Assembly: GCA_030847615.1 (NCBI GenBank)
Contig: JAUMIR010000002.1
Span: 112,910,309 to 112,974,308, forward strand
Direction of reading: 5' to 3'
DNA: 64,000 bases
Source: Gambelia wislizenii
Taxonomy: Eukaryota; Chordata; Lepidosauria; Squamata; Crotaphytidae
In this document: positions 10,972 through 21,404 of the stretch, one piece after another
Position numbering within the stretch: the first letter of the stretch is position 1
How the letters are laid out: each line of letters starts with the position of its first letter
Made by a program: the position numbers and the translations under genes
Notes under the pieces: model-generated
What the model saw: only the letters and a program-made list of their open reading frames with translations
Told to the model about the DNA's origin: nothing
Database searches by the model: none

Positions 10972-11636
10972 AACCATTATCAACCAATAGCTATTGCACC
11001 AGGAGGAAGACTAGCACAGCAGCGATATCAGGAGCCATTGGCGTGTTTCTCTTATCCATAAAAAGATGAGAAAAATGAGTGAACAGCAAGGCAGAAACAG
11101 GATAAACATGACATCATGCAATAAGTACTGGCCAAATTTGCTAATGTTCTGTTTTAATTCCACAATACCCACCTCATGAGATAATGGTCTTTCTCCTGGT
11201 GCAATAGGTCCCTTCCGCAAAAGTACCAACATGGCTGCAGTCATATGGCATGATGGTGATTCAGTCATGTGATTCTCCTCCTCTCCCTTTCTTTACCCTT
11301 CCCCCTTGCTATGCTGAAGCAGGCCAATTTCCAATGCCTTTCTCCCCACCCCCCCACTGTGATTGTGTAGTTACGGTGAACCAATAAAGTAAAAATATTT
11401 GTTTATAATTTCACTGCAGTTATGGGAAAACAGCAAAAAAAGGGAAAGAAAAGGATGCTTGAATAAGTAGGGAAGTGGGCTAGGGCTGAAGGGCCCAGCA
11501 ATTCACTTACAGGACTGTCACATGTTTGAGGATGCTGTGTGGTAAGGAATATTTGTAAACACGTATATTCCGATTAGCTTCTCTAACATGATTAGTGTGA
11601 GAAAGGAAGCTGGTGTGATAATGTCCTTAAGACTGT
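10972..11636. other. No feature recognised
   Basis: Mixed sequence with short open frames and no assignable element. Confidence 0.3.
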
Positions 11637-11665
11637 GGACTTTATCAGACAAGCCCCTTAAAAGC

Positions 11666-11714
11666 ATTCTTTTGCTGGCATAAAAAAAATCCATTTTTAT
11701 GCCAGCAAAAGAAT
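11666..11714. repeat. Perfect subterminal hairpin of the MITE
   Basis: Two 21-bp arms (11666-11686 and 11694-11714, centred on TTTTGCTGGCAT) are exact reverse complements with a 7-nt loop. A weaker version of the same hairpin (TTTTGCCAGCAT...ATACTGGCAAAAG) occurs near the right end of the copy at 30493-31036. Confidence 0.85.
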
Positions 11715-11871
11715 AACCCCACCACACTTACCTCTACTCCCAGCAAAGATTTTCCCAGCAATGAAAGAGGAGCTCCGTTCGCTTCCTCCTTTGAAATCCC
11801 GCAGATTAGTGCAAGACTTCATCATGCAGGAATTTCAAAAAACAAACAAAAATAAGACCGAAAAACTTTTT

Positions 11872-12627
11872 CATAGAATCAGAGAATCATAGAACTGCAG
11901 AGTTGGAAGAGACCACGAGGGCCATCCAGTCCAACCCCCTGCCATGCAGGAAATCACAATCAAAGCATCCCTGACAGATGGCCATCCAGCCTCTGTTTAA
12001 AGACCTCCAAGGAAGGAGACTCCACCACGCTCCGAGGGAGTGTGTTCCACTGCCGAACAGCTCTTACTGTCAAAAAGTTCCTCCTAATGTTGAGGTGGAA
12101 TCTCTGTTCCTGGAGCAGCAGAAAATAAGCCAGCTCCATCCTCAGCGTGACACCCCTTCAATTACTTAAACAGGGCTATCATATCGCCTCTTAACCGTCT
12201 TTTTTCCAGGCTAAACATACCCAGCTCCCTAAGTCTCTCCTCATAAGGCATCGTTTCCAGACCTTTCACCATTTTAGTCGCCCTTCTTTGCACACACTCC
12301 AATTTGTCCATATCCTTTTTGAATTGTGGTGCCCAGAACTGGACACAGTATTCTAGGTGAGATCTGTCCAAGGCAGAATAGAGTGGCACTATTACTTCCC
12401 TTGATCTGGACACTATACTTCTATTGATGCAGCCCAAAATCGCATTGGCCTTTTTAGCTGCTGCATCACACTGTTGACTTATGTTCAACTTGTGGTCTAC
12501 TAGGACTCCTAGATCCCTTTCGCACGTAGTCTCGTTCAGCTAGGTCTCCCCCATCCTATATCTATGCATTTCATTTTTCCCCCTAAGTGCAGTACCTTAT
12601 ATTTCTCCGTTGAATTTCATTTTGTTT
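11872..12627 (-). mobile_element. CR1 LINE 3' fragment, copy b
   Basis: Minus-strand CR1 with the ATTCTATG-type terminus at 11872 and ORF2 C-terminal sequence up to 12627. A 108-codon open piece (12162-12488) retains [21 protein letters not shown] and [13 protein letters not shown]. Lesions include an internal deletion near 12115 and loss of sequence near 12608. Inserted into the MITE at 11639-12948. Confidence 0.9.
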
Positions 12628-12984
12628 TTAAAAGCACATACACTTTAAAGGTCCCAAGTAACCCAGGGAGGGTCATAAAATGTGTGTCACTTACCTGGCT
12701 GTCGCGATTTCACCCAAAAGTGTTCATGCTGGACTGGCCATTGACACTGCATTGACATGAGTACATGGTGTGAGGTTTCACACGCCAGCACTGCCAGCAC
12801 AGAAGTGCCACAGGGGACCTATTGACAGCTTCCAGCCATCGATAAAAAACTATGGGTTTTGACAGGGACATAACTGTGAAAAGACGACTGATATGCTTGC
12901 CTTTTCACAGTTATGTGGTGCCATATTTTATGAGTCTGATAAAGCCCTTTAGCTCAAGGTTGACAGTGAGCTCATTAGGATAGG

Positions 12985-12997
12985 AATTAGATGTGGA
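12985..12997 (+). repeat. 13-bp direct repeat (5' TSD of composite L1)
   Basis: AATTAGATGTGGA, repeated exactly at 17877-17889 directly after the L1 A-rich tail. This is the size expected of an L1 target-site duplication. Confidence 0.75.
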
Positions 12998-13044
12998 AAA
13001 TGGCTACAGCAAGTGACCCCAGCTGTGAAATGGAGGGACGAGGA

Positions 13045-13180
13045 CATAGAATCATAAAATCATAGAATTGTAGAGTTGGAAGAGACCACGAGGGCCATCC
13101 AGCCCAACCCCCTGCCATGCAGGAATACACAATCAAAGTATCCCCGACAGATAGCCATCCAGCCTGTTTAAAGACCTCCA
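13045..13180 (-). mobile_element. CR1 3' end scrap joined to L1, copy c
   Basis: The CR1 terminus ATTCTATGATTTTATGATTC and the next ~110 bp are present on the minus strand. It stops at 13180, where L1 ORF1 sequence begins without any flanking host DNA. Confidence 0.85.
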
Positions 13181-13497
13181 TTGAGTGGATCCATAGAGAA
13201 CTGACAGGAAGGAGAAGTATTTTGCCAAGAGATGTTATTGTTAGAGTTATTAATTACAATAACAAGGAGGAATTGATGAGAACAGTCAAGAAACATCCAG
13301 AGAGACTGACGTATGGAGATGTAATGGTGGAATTATATAATGACTACTGTCCACAAACAGTAATTTGGAGAAAATCGATGAAGCCTTGTATTGCTAACTT
13401 TTTGAAAGCAGGTATAAAATATGCTTGGGGATACCCAGTGTTTTTGAAATTTGAATGGGCAGGAAAAAGATATAGAATGGAAACACCAGAAGAATGA
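13181..13497 (+). pseudogene. L1 ORF1, C-terminal domain
   Basis: The frame reads RSILPRDVIVRVINYNNKEE, then LTYGDVMVELYNDYCPQTV, then NFLKAGIKYAWGYPVFLKF, the conserved order of the L1 ORF1p RNA-binding and C-terminal domains. It ends at a stop at 13495-13497. The coiled coil and N-terminus are missing because the L1 copy is joined to CR1 sequence at 13181. Confidence 0.85.
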
Positions 13498-13919
13498 CTG
13501 CGACTGTTGGAGGAGTTGGGAGTACATAAGAAGGAGTATGGAGCTGATGGAGGAGCGGACAGCAGAGGAGGAAAAGTTTAGACAGATGAAGAAAGCAGAA
13601 GGAAGAAGAATAAAAATTACAGGGGGGGGGGGGGGAAAGAGGGGAAATGTTTTTATTTTTTATTTTTATGAGCACTCGGGGGGAGGGAGTTGTTCTGGGC
13701 GATTGGATGATCTCTTCGCCATTCCTCACCTGGAAGACCTGGGGGGTCATGAGCAAGGCAATTTGCCTTGGGAAGACAAGGTGGGGAGGGAAAGAAAGGA
13801 AAAGAGGGAGGAGGAAGGGAATGGAGAAGAATTGGGAAGGGGTGGGTATGGGGAAGGGAGGTCACTTTTTGGAGCCAGATGATCTTATAGAAAGTGTAAT
13901 AAGGAATCTAGTGGTTAAT
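13498..13919 (+). other. L1 inter-ORF spacer with G15 tract
   Basis: Purine-rich spacer between ORF1 and ORF2, with a run of about 15 G at 13622-13635 and GGGAAGG-rich sequence. It stays open in some frames because it lacks TA-containing stops; I do not regard those frames as coding. Confidence 0.6.
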
Positions 13920-14100
13920 AAATTAAAGATACCAACCTTAAATGTTCATGGCCTTGGCATGGCAATAAAACAAAAAAGGATTGAAGCATTATTGAAGAAG
14001 GATCAAGCGGATATAATATTTTTGCAAGAGACACATCAAAAAAGGGAAGGAGTAAATGAATTGAAATTGAATTGGGTAAGAGTTTATGAAAAAGCATATG
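13920..14100 (+). pseudogene. L1 ORF2, start of apurinic endonuclease domain
   Basis: Codons read LKIPTLNVHGLG, KRIEALLKKDQADIIFLQET and H, covering the first two catalytic motifs of the L1 AP-endonuclease (the NVHGL asparagine and the LQET glutamate). The domain stops after about 60 residues at 14100, where the tandem repeat begins. The rest of the endonuclease and the linker to the RT are absent. Confidence 0.85.
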
Positions 14101-15065
14101 GGAATTCATGGAGGCCTTGTGAAGGCTGTGGGAGGGAGGGGGTGGCTGGGGAGGCCTCCATTGGGCCTTCAGAGACCCTCCGGAGGCCCTGTGAAAGCCC
14201 TGGGAGGGAGCGGGGAGGCCTCCACGGGGCCTTCGGAGACCCTCTGGAGGCCCCATGAAGGCCCTGGGGGGAGGAGGGATGGCTGGGGAGGCCTCCACGG
14301 GGCCTTCCGAGGTGCTGTGAAGGCCCTGGGGGGGGAGGGGGGATGGCCAGAGAGGCCTCTACGGGGCCTTGTGAGGCCCTGTGAAGGCCTTGGGGGGAGG
14401 GGGAGGGCCAGGGAGGCGTCCACGGGGCTTTGCGAGGCCCCGTTAAGGCCCTGGGAGGGAGCGGAGAGGCCTCCATGGGGCCTTCGAAGACCCACGGGAG
14501 GCCCCATGAAGGCCCTGGGAAGGAGGGGGGATGGCCGGGAAGGCCTCCACGGGGCCTTGCAAGGCCCTGTGAAGGCCCTGGGAGGGAGGGGGAGGCCGGG
14601 GAGGCCTCCACGAGGCCTTGCGAGGTGCCGTGAAGGCCCTGGGGGGAGGGAGATGGCTGGGGAGGCCTCCACTGGGCCTTCGGAGACCCTACGGAGGCCC
14701 CGTGAAGGTCCTGGGAGGGAGTGGGGAGGCCTCAACGGGGCCTTGCAAGGCCCCTTGAAGGCCCTGGGAGGAAGGGGGAGGCCTCCACGGGGCCTTCAGA
14801 GACCCACGGGAGGCCCCATGAAGGCCTGGGAGGGAGGGGAGGGCCGGGGAGGGCCGGGGAGGCCTCCACGGGGCCTTGCGAGGCCTGGTGAAGGCCCTGG
14901 GGGGAGAGGGGATGGCCAGGGAGGCCTCCACTGGGCCTTCAGAGACCCTCCAGAGGCCTCATGAAGGCCCTGTGAGTTAGTGGGGAGGCCTCCACAGGGC
15001 CTTCGGAGACCCTCCGGGTGCCCTGTGAAGGCTCTGGGAGGGAGCGGGGAGGCCTCCACGGGTCC
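14100..15065 (+). repeat. GC-rich VNTR/minisatellite inside L1 ORF2
   Basis: About 15 diverged units, anchored on GAGGCCTCCACGGGGCCTT and GAAGGCCCTGGGAGGGAG. Anchor starts are 14151, 14215, 14288, 14352, 14413, 14466, 14540, 14601, 14662, 14726, 14778, 14859, 14921, 14985 and 15049. Spacing is mostly 61-64 bp, with 52-53, 73 and 81-bp variants. Two unit types appear to interleave (CGGAGACCCTCCGGAGG and GCGAGGCC versions). Base composition is opposite to the AT-rich L1 on both sides. Near-absence of TA keeps several frames open on both strands (up to 292 codons); these Gly/Pro/Arg-rich frames are a composition effect. Confidence 0.92.
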
Positions 15066-15069
15066 TTCC

Positions 15070-15944
15070 TTAAGAAGGGAGTATTTTGAATTTAGTAATA
15101 AAAATTCCAAAATGTTGGCTAGATCCGCACAGAAGAAGAAAATGGAAAATATGATAAATGGGATTATGGATAAAACAGGTAAAAAAGTGGGAAAGCTCCA
15201 GGAATGGATGGGTTAGGACCAGATTATTATAAAGTATTTAAAAAGAAGTTAATACCTAAATTATTAGAATTATATAATAATGTAATAATGGGAGACAAAA
15301 TCCCTCCATCATGGCAACAATCATTGATAATATTGATACCAAAGCCAGATAAGGATTTGATGGACCCTGGATCATACAGGCCTATATCATTGATAAATCA
15401 AGATGCAAAGTTATTATCAGCAATAATGGCAAAGAGAATGAATAGTTGTATGTATAAATATATATTAGAGGACCAATGTGGATTTGTGAAAGGAAGACAA
15501 ATGTCAAATCTGATAGGAAGGGTGTTAAATAAAATACATATAATCGGCAAAACAAAAGTAAAAGCAGGGATATTAGCATTAGATATATTTAAAGCATTTA
15601 ACTGTGTGGAATGGCCAACATTAAAAATAATATTGAAAGAATTTGGAGTGGGGAAGAGGTTTAGAGGATTAATAGATCAATTGTATTCCCATAACACAGC
15701 TATAGTGATGGTTATTGATGGAATAACAAGAGAAATAAAAACAACGAGAGGAAGAAGACAAGGTTGTCCACTTACTCCAATATTGTTTGCAATGGTAATA
15801 GAAATTCTAGCAAATGTGATAAGAAATGATAATAGTATAGAAGGAATTGGAGTAGAAACAAAACATAAGATAAGCTTGTTTGCTGACGATACATTGCTAA
15901 CAATTAAGGAATTGATTAACAGAATAGAAAAATTAAAGAACATT
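15070..15944 (+). pseudogene. L1 ORF2, reverse transcriptase domain
   Basis: Resumes with an NKNSKMLARSAQKKKMENM linker, frameshifts near 15195, then runs open as RT: LIILIPKPDKDLMDPGSYRP, ISLINQDAKLL, CGFVKGRQMSN, motif A ILALDIFKAFNCVEW (first Asp kept, the usual second Asp is Asn), GRRQGCPLTPILFAMVIEIL, and the catalytic box SLFADDTLL at about 15880. The stop at 15945-15947 is caused by a second frameshift near 15930. Strong A-richness is typical of L1. Confidence 0.92.
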
Positions 15945-17628
15945 TAAAAGTATTTGGGGAGATGACAGGCTTACAGGTTAACTGGAATAAATCAGATATG
16001 ATGTTGTTTAACTATACTAAGGAAGAAGAAAATACATTTGTAAAAGAGAAAAAATTAGAAGTAAGATTAAAAAGTAATATTAAGTATTTAGGAATAAATA
16101 TTACAAAAGAATTAAAAGAACTAGAAGAGAAAAATATTATGGTACTAAGGAAAGAAATGGAAAAGAAGTTGGAAGAATATAAAAATATTCAACTATCATG
16201 GTCTGGAAGAGTAGCTTTAGTTAAAATGAAAATATTACCTAAACTATTTTTTTTTTTTAGAATGTTACCAATAAAAATATCAGAACTGAAAAAATGGCAA
16301 AATATGTTAAATAAATATTGTAATGGAGGGAAAAGGACAAGACTAAATAAATTATTTTGGTATATATCACAGAAGGAGGGAGGACTTGGTCTTCCCAAAA
16401 TAAAAGGATATTATGAAGCTAATCAATTGAGATATGTTACAGAAGGAATTGTAGGACAGGGGGATTTAGAATGGTTAGAAATAGAAACAGGGAGAACAGA
16501 AAAGAGAATATGGAACATATTTTTCGATAATTTTACAAAAAAGGAAATTAAAGGAATTGAGAACCCATTTCTGCAAAATATATGGGAAATATGGTATAAA
16601 TATAAGAGAGAATTTTTGCCTATTGATTCAGTATTAACACCGGTTATAATGGGGAAAAAATTCCCAAATAATTTGAAGGAAAAAATGGGAAAGGAATTAA
16701 ACAAAAGAGGACTAGACAAAATAGAGGGATGGATAGGATGGATGAATGAGAAAGGGAGTATAAGAGAGAAATTATGTGGAATGAAAATTTCATGGTTTAA
16801 TTGCATACAGTTAGAACAATGGATTAAAAATTGGGAAAAGAATCATAAAGAAACAAGGGAATTTACAAAATTTGAAAATCTGGTGAAAAAAGGTGAAAAG
16901 AGGGATGATAATGAAAGTTTGAAAGGTATTACAAGTGAATTATATAAAATATTGATTAAAAATAAGGATAGAAAAGACAAAGGGGAATATTTAAGGAGAA
17001 TATGGGAGGAAGATTTGAAACAAAAAATTGGAGATCATGAATGGGATAAGATATGGGAAAAAAAACATCTAAAAATATGTCGATATGGATAAAAGAAAAT
17101 TATTATAAAATAATATGGAGATGGTATTTGACACCAGCAAGATTGCATAATATAGATAAGAATAACTGTAAATATTGTTGGAGAGGTTGTCAAGAAATAG
17201 GTACATATATGCATATGTGATGGAATTGTAAATTTGTACAGCAGTTTTGGGAAATGGTTTTTATAGAAATAGAGAATATTCTGAATAGAAATATAGAAAG
17301 GAAACCGAGCATAGCATTGATGTCAATTTATAATGGAGAAAATGGGAACCAAGCAGAAAAGGATTTAATAACAAACTTATTAACGGCAGCAAGATTAACT
17401 ATAGCAAGACATTGGAAAATGCAAATAAATGTACAAGTGGAGGAGTGGTATAAAGAAGTTTGGAAAATGGCAATAAATGATAAGTTAACATGTAGAATTA
17501 AAGTAAGAAGAGGAAGTTCAAAAGAAAGTGATTTTGATAAAATTTGGAAAGTATTTGTTAAAAAAGTATTACAGACAAAAGATGGGAGGTTACCTCCACG
17601 AGAAGAAATGAGATTCTGGAAAGATTAG
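15945..17628 (+). pseudogene. L1 ORF2, thumb and C-terminal cysteine motif
   Basis: After the frameshift the frame continues GEMTGLQVNWNKSDMMLFNY, IKYLGINITKELKELEEKN, SGRVALVKMKILPKLFFFFR, the segment after the RT catalytic core. It is open to 17092, shifts again, and reads CKYCWRGCQEIGTYMHM then a TGA at 17218-17220 in front of WNC, so the C-terminal Cys/His motif is broken by one stop. The tail ARLTIARHWK...VEEWYKEVWKMAINDKLT ends at 17628. Confidence 0.9.
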
Positions 17629-17876
17629 GTAAGGGATAATGGTTCCGGTGAAGGGGAGCACTGAGGTGTGGGGGGTAGGGGAATTAATATTTTTGAATAG
17701 AATTATAGTAAAGAATCTATGTTAACTTTTGAAATTAGTTAATAGAAAAATTGCGATGTTTATAGTAATTTTATGTGTTATACTAACTAAGTATTGATTG
17801 GATAATATAATGTATGATTATAGAATTAATAAAAATTAAAAAATAAAATAAAGGAAATTTAAAAAATAAAAAAAGC
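17629..17876 (+). other. L1 3' UTR and A-rich tail
   Basis: A G-rich start (GGTGTGGGGGGTAGGGG near 17665) is followed by AT-rich sequence ending in AATAAAAATTAAAAAATAAA-type tail. The 13-bp target repeat follows directly at 17877-17889. Confidence 0.75.
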
Positions 17877-17889
17877 AATTAGATGTGGA
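17877..17889 (+). repeat. 13-bp direct repeat (3' TSD of composite L1)
   Basis: AATTAGATGTGGA, identical to 12985-12997. Confidence 0.75.
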
Positions 17890-18279
17890 CACAGTTGATA
17901 CTTATCTCCAGTTGTTTAATGAAGGGCTCTTCTAATGCAATATCAATGTTTAAACTGGATTTCTTTTGGACATGGTCCAGGGGAAGCCCACATGTGGAGA
18001 TTTTACATGAAGAGTATTATTTTACTGGATGGGCTTGTAAATGGGTTCCTTGCTTCCTGCCCTGTGCTGTTTACAAATTTGACTGTAGAATACATTTTGA
18101 CTTATGCATCTGTTTGGAAGCTTACAGAAAATCCCTTTAGAGAATCAATCTTTGCAACATTTTGTTGACAGTGAAAAACTCAGGGTTGGCAACAGAAAGA
18201 TGTTCACAGATGTCAAAAACTAAAAGTGCAGGAAGCTACAGATCTTGTATCTTCTGCTGGAACCCACATGACACAACTG

Positions 18280-18497
18280 CAGGTCGACACCGTATCTGTG
18301 GGGGATACATTCCAAGAACCCCATGGATACCTGAAATTGTGGATAATAGGGAACTCCATTATTTTAAATGAGATGAATGCTGGAAGTTGACCATAGAATC
18401 ACATTGGAGAACCTAGAAAGGCCTAGAGAGAACTTTTTTCAGACGTGGATAAATGAAACTGTGGATACCAAATCTGTGGTTACAGGGGCCAATCTGT
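18280..18497. mobile_element. Tigger-like MITE
   Basis: CACCGTATCTGTGGGGGATA, CCCCATGGATACCTGAAATT and GTGGATACCAAATCTGTGG follow the pattern of Tigger-derived elements, ending ACAGGGGCCAATCTGTA. Inverted ends are imperfect. Non-coding. Confidence 0.6.
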
Positions 18498-18499
18498 AT

Positions 18500-18695
18500 A
18501 GCATTATGATTCCACTTAAATAGCCATGATAGCATCCTACAGAATCCTGGAATCTGCAGTTTAGGGAAGGGTATTTAGAATTCTCTACCAGAACACTCCA
18601 GTGACTCTGACCAAACTACAAATCCCAGGAAACCACAGGATGCAGACATGGCAGTTAAAGGGAAACCGGAATTCTATTACTGTGTAAAGTGAAAG
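18500..18695. mobile_element. hAT-like MITE (ATCCTACAG...CAGGATG family)
   Basis: GCCATGATAGCATCCTACAG and its inverse CCACAGGATGCAGACATGGC near the right end, with CAAACTACAAATCCCAGG between. Same family as 5642-5872. Confidence 0.6.
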
Positions 18696-19348
18696 AGTTT
18701 GTGTTCTTTCCACTACTTTTGACCCTACTGTTTCCTACTTTCACTAACATTGTTGCTATTTTCACACATGCACATTTAACATTTAAATGGACTTCTTATC
18801 ATGATGTAGCTGAGAGATTGTTGTCCCAGATTACAAAGAGAATGCCACTAGGCTGCTAAAACAAAGAGAGGGAGAGAAAAGGTGAATTCTTCAGCCCCCT
18901 CATCTTTAAAAGTCAATCAACTTGGAGGAGAAATTTCTTAGAACTCCCTCTCCCACAAAAACCTTAGAATCTGTTCAACCTTAGTTCCAACCCCTATGAA
19001 GTCTTGAATCTCACTGGATGACCCCAGGACATTGAGTCAGCATAACCTCCCCATCAGGGTTGTTGTGGAGATAAAAGGGAGAGAAAGAGCCATTCACATT
19101 AGTTCTACTACGACACTATTTTCAAAGCAGTGAACATCACGATTCTAGTTTCTTTGTTTTTAAATAGACATCTCCAGTGTGTATACAGGTACATAACACT
19201 CATTGGCAGCTCATAGTCTAAGTAGCAAGAAGGGAGTTCACCCTATCATTTCTGGGTGAGCCACTCACTCACGCTGCTCAGACCACAGGCTGGCCCAAAC
19301 TACACCATACTGGTGCTTTGTGATAGTCTTTTCATAGCACTCAATGTC
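18696..19348. other. Mostly unassigned; SINE-like scrap near 19015-19090
   Basis: CATCAGGGTTGTTGTGGAGA followed by TAAAAGGGAGAGA resembles the body of squamate tRNA-type SINEs, but no head or tail is visible. Nothing else recognised. Confidence 0.35.
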
Positions 19349-19356
19349 CTGTATAA

Positions 19357-19922
19357 CAGGGATGAGCAGTTGTAGAAGGCTAGAGGCTGCATTACCATCA
19401 CCCCAGGCTTGGAGGGCCACTCACCTATTGCACCTGTGCCCACAAAGGAATCAAATGTGGGGTTTTTTTTGTCCCAAAACAACATCTATGGGACATAGAG
19501 GACATTCTCACCTTGCTTTTTGGGCCTTCGTGGCCAAAGAGACCATTTTTAAAAAACAGGAATCATAGAATCATTGAGTTGGAAGAAACCACCAGGGCCA
19601 TCGAGTCCAACCCCCTGCCATGCAGGAAAACACAATCAAATCATTCCTGACAGATGGCCATCCAGCCTCTGCTTAAAACCCTCAAAAGAAGGAGACTCCA
19701 GCACACTCTGAGGCAGTCCCACTTCCCGTTCACTTCCTGTTTTAAAAATTGCATAAATTGGCATGGAAGGGGGGCAAAACATGGTGAAAATGCCCCCACA
19801 CCCTCAGAAGGGATTTTGGTGCAATTTTTTTTTACATTATTTGATCCCTAGGGGGCCCAGGGGGGCACAAATCTAGACCTGTAGGCCACACATGACCTGT
19901 GGGCCACTCTTGGCCCACCCTT
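19357..19922. mobile_element. hAT-like MITE with 8-bp TSD, containing CR1
   Basis: Left end CAGGGATGAGCAGTTG and right end TTGGCCCACCCTTG are inverted (CAGGGRTGRGCA type, as in hAT-Charlie elements). Flanks are CTGTATAA (19349-19356) and CTCTACAA (19923-19930), 6 of 8 identical and fitting the hAT nTnTAnAn target. A CR1 fragment is nested at 19561-19717. Confidence 0.65.
19561..19717 (-). mobile_element. CR1 3' fragment, copy e
   Basis: The minus-strand terminus, with one intact octamer (ATTCTATGATTC at its 3' edge), is followed by about 150 bp of CR1 ORF2 C-terminus/3' UTR. Diverged, and inserted in the hAT-like MITE. Confidence 0.85.
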
Positions 19923-19930
19923 GCTCTACA

Positions 19931-20760
19931 ATGAAGGACATCTGCCTGTATATTGCATAACCTAGGCTCATAGTAGAACTCCTTTTTCTGCCAAAACGGA
20001 AAGGATTTAAGGAATATATGCACTAATGCAATACATTTTGGGATTATTGTATTTATAGAGATGTTTTGCACTTCAGACTGTGAGAACCCTTGGAGCCCCA
20101 ACAGAAGACATGACTCATGCATTAATGAGGCAGCAGCAAGACCAAATTATATTCTGCCCTCTCAAGGTACTTATACATGGTAAATTAAGAATGGCAACGG
20201 TGAGGCTTCCTATGCACACAGTGTGTAGGTGTTTACTAGATCGCTTTGTTCTATTTTGGAGTCATAGAACCAGAATAAATTCCAAATCTTTCTCTAGCTT
20301 CCCATACTGCAGAGGAAAACTATCAGTTCCCTTGCTTGTCAAGATCACTTCATGCAGATTAGTTATCCCTTTAAGCAAACATTTTGTCTATGGAATCCAG
20401 TGGGGAGGGAAGAATCACAGATAGAGCAGAGGAGGGGGAGTACTTTTCCACTGTTTGGGCGAATGCTTATGGGGTCATTCTTTGCAATCCTTTGTTAATC
20501 CTTTTATATCTAATTAATTAGCTTGGGACATTTTCAAAGTTACCAGTGCAATTCAATTTAATGCCTTTACACTGGGTTTTAAACCTGTTCTGAGTGGAAT
20601 GGAAACAGTTTGCCCTTTCCCCTTCTTTTTCCTGGCTGGGTAAACAGATGGGTGGTTAAAGTGGGTCAAAGGGGAATAAGTTCACTTTAAGGCCCTGTGT
20701 ACACATGGCACTACCATCGCCCTGAACTCTTAGGGCATTTCCAGAACGTGGGGTTTTGCT
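19931..20760. other. No feature recognised
   Basis: No gene or transposon signature found. Confidence 0.3.
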
Positions 20761-21375
20761 GGGAGATTATCAGACAGGGACCATATATAGCGTCCCCGTC
20801 TTGCCAGCTGTTTCCCACCCCACTCCCATCCTTGTTGCACTTCAAAAAAAATATTTTCAGACCTACCTTTATAGTGTGAAAGAAACTGCTCCCCTCCCCT
20901 CCAGCAATCCAGGAAGTGAATGGAGTTCTCACCGAGCCCCATTCACTTCCTGGAAAGGAAATCCCAGACGTTCTCACGAGAGAACGATCGTGTAGGAAAT
21001 TTAAAAATAAAAGTCAAAATAAGAAGTTAAAAAGTACCCCAAGCACAAAAACACATTTTAAAAAAAACAAGTAACCCAGGGAGGGGGAGGGAAAGTGTGT
21101 CACTTACTTTGATGTCCCGATCTTGACCAGAAGTGTTCGGCATGGATCTTCCCGTTATGCTAGAATCGCAACAGCATAATGGGGTACCTTCTCACACACC
21201 CGTCATTCCGTTACAGAAATGAATGACACGTCAATTTACGGCTTTAGCTGTGAATAAAAAGGAGCGCAGGGGGAAACGGAGGAAGCACAGGGACAACATT
21301 GTGTGATATTACAGCCCTTTGGTGATGTCCTGTCATCCCTGTGCTGGTATATTTGGGGCATCTAATAATCTTCCC
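20761..21375. mobile_element. TTATCAGACA-type MITE
   Basis: Left end GGGAGATTATCAGACAGGGA and right end TCTAATAATCTTCCC are inverted repeats. Contains ...ACAAGTAACCCAGGGAGGGG... and ...TCACTTACTTTGATGTCCCG..., the family core, plus CCCCATTCACTTCCTGG in the left half. About 615 bp, non-coding. Confidence 0.7.
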
Positions 21376-21404
21376 AGAAGGAGCAAGGCAGCCAGAACTA
21401 AACA

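Larger units (their letters stand above)
11639..12948. mobile_element. TTATCAGAC-type MITE split by a CR1 insertion
   Basis: The left end GACTTTATCAGACAAGCCCC (11639) and right end GAGTCTGATAAAGCCC (about 12933-12948) are inverted repeats. The element is interrupted by the CR1 copy at 11872-12627; the two MITE parts are 11639-11871 and 12628-12948. A perfect 21-bp hairpin stem lies at 11666-11686/11694-11714. The core AAGTAACCCAGGGAGGGTCA is shared with four other copies in the window. Confidence 0.7.
12998..17876 (+). mobile_element. Composite retrotransposon: CR1 scrap + L1 + VNTR
   Basis: Everything between the two 13-bp repeats. In order: 47 bp of unassigned sequence, an antisense CR1 3' end (13045-13180), the L1 ORF1 C-terminus (13181-13497), a G/A-rich inter-ORF spacer, the first ~60 codons of the ORF2 endonuclease (13920-14100), a GC-rich tandem repeat (14100-15065), ORF2 from the RT to its C-terminus (15070-17628), and a 3' UTR with an A-rich tail. 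Frameshifts and one stop show it is dead. The arrangement implies that the CR1 scrap was part of the inserted molecule, through template switching or transduction. Confidence 0.7.

Noticed and set aside
13451..13882. 143-codon Glu/Gly-rich frame between L1 ORF1 and ORF2
   Set aside because: Purine-rich spacer with a G15 run; composition explains the open frame and there is no L1 domain in it.
14086..14964. 292-codon open frame rich in Gly, Pro and Arg, with long frames on the opposite strand too
   Set aside because: It is the translated VNTR. Frames stay open on both strands because the GC-rich unit has almost no TA dinucleotides; unit lengths are not multiples of three, so no stable protein repeat is encoded.
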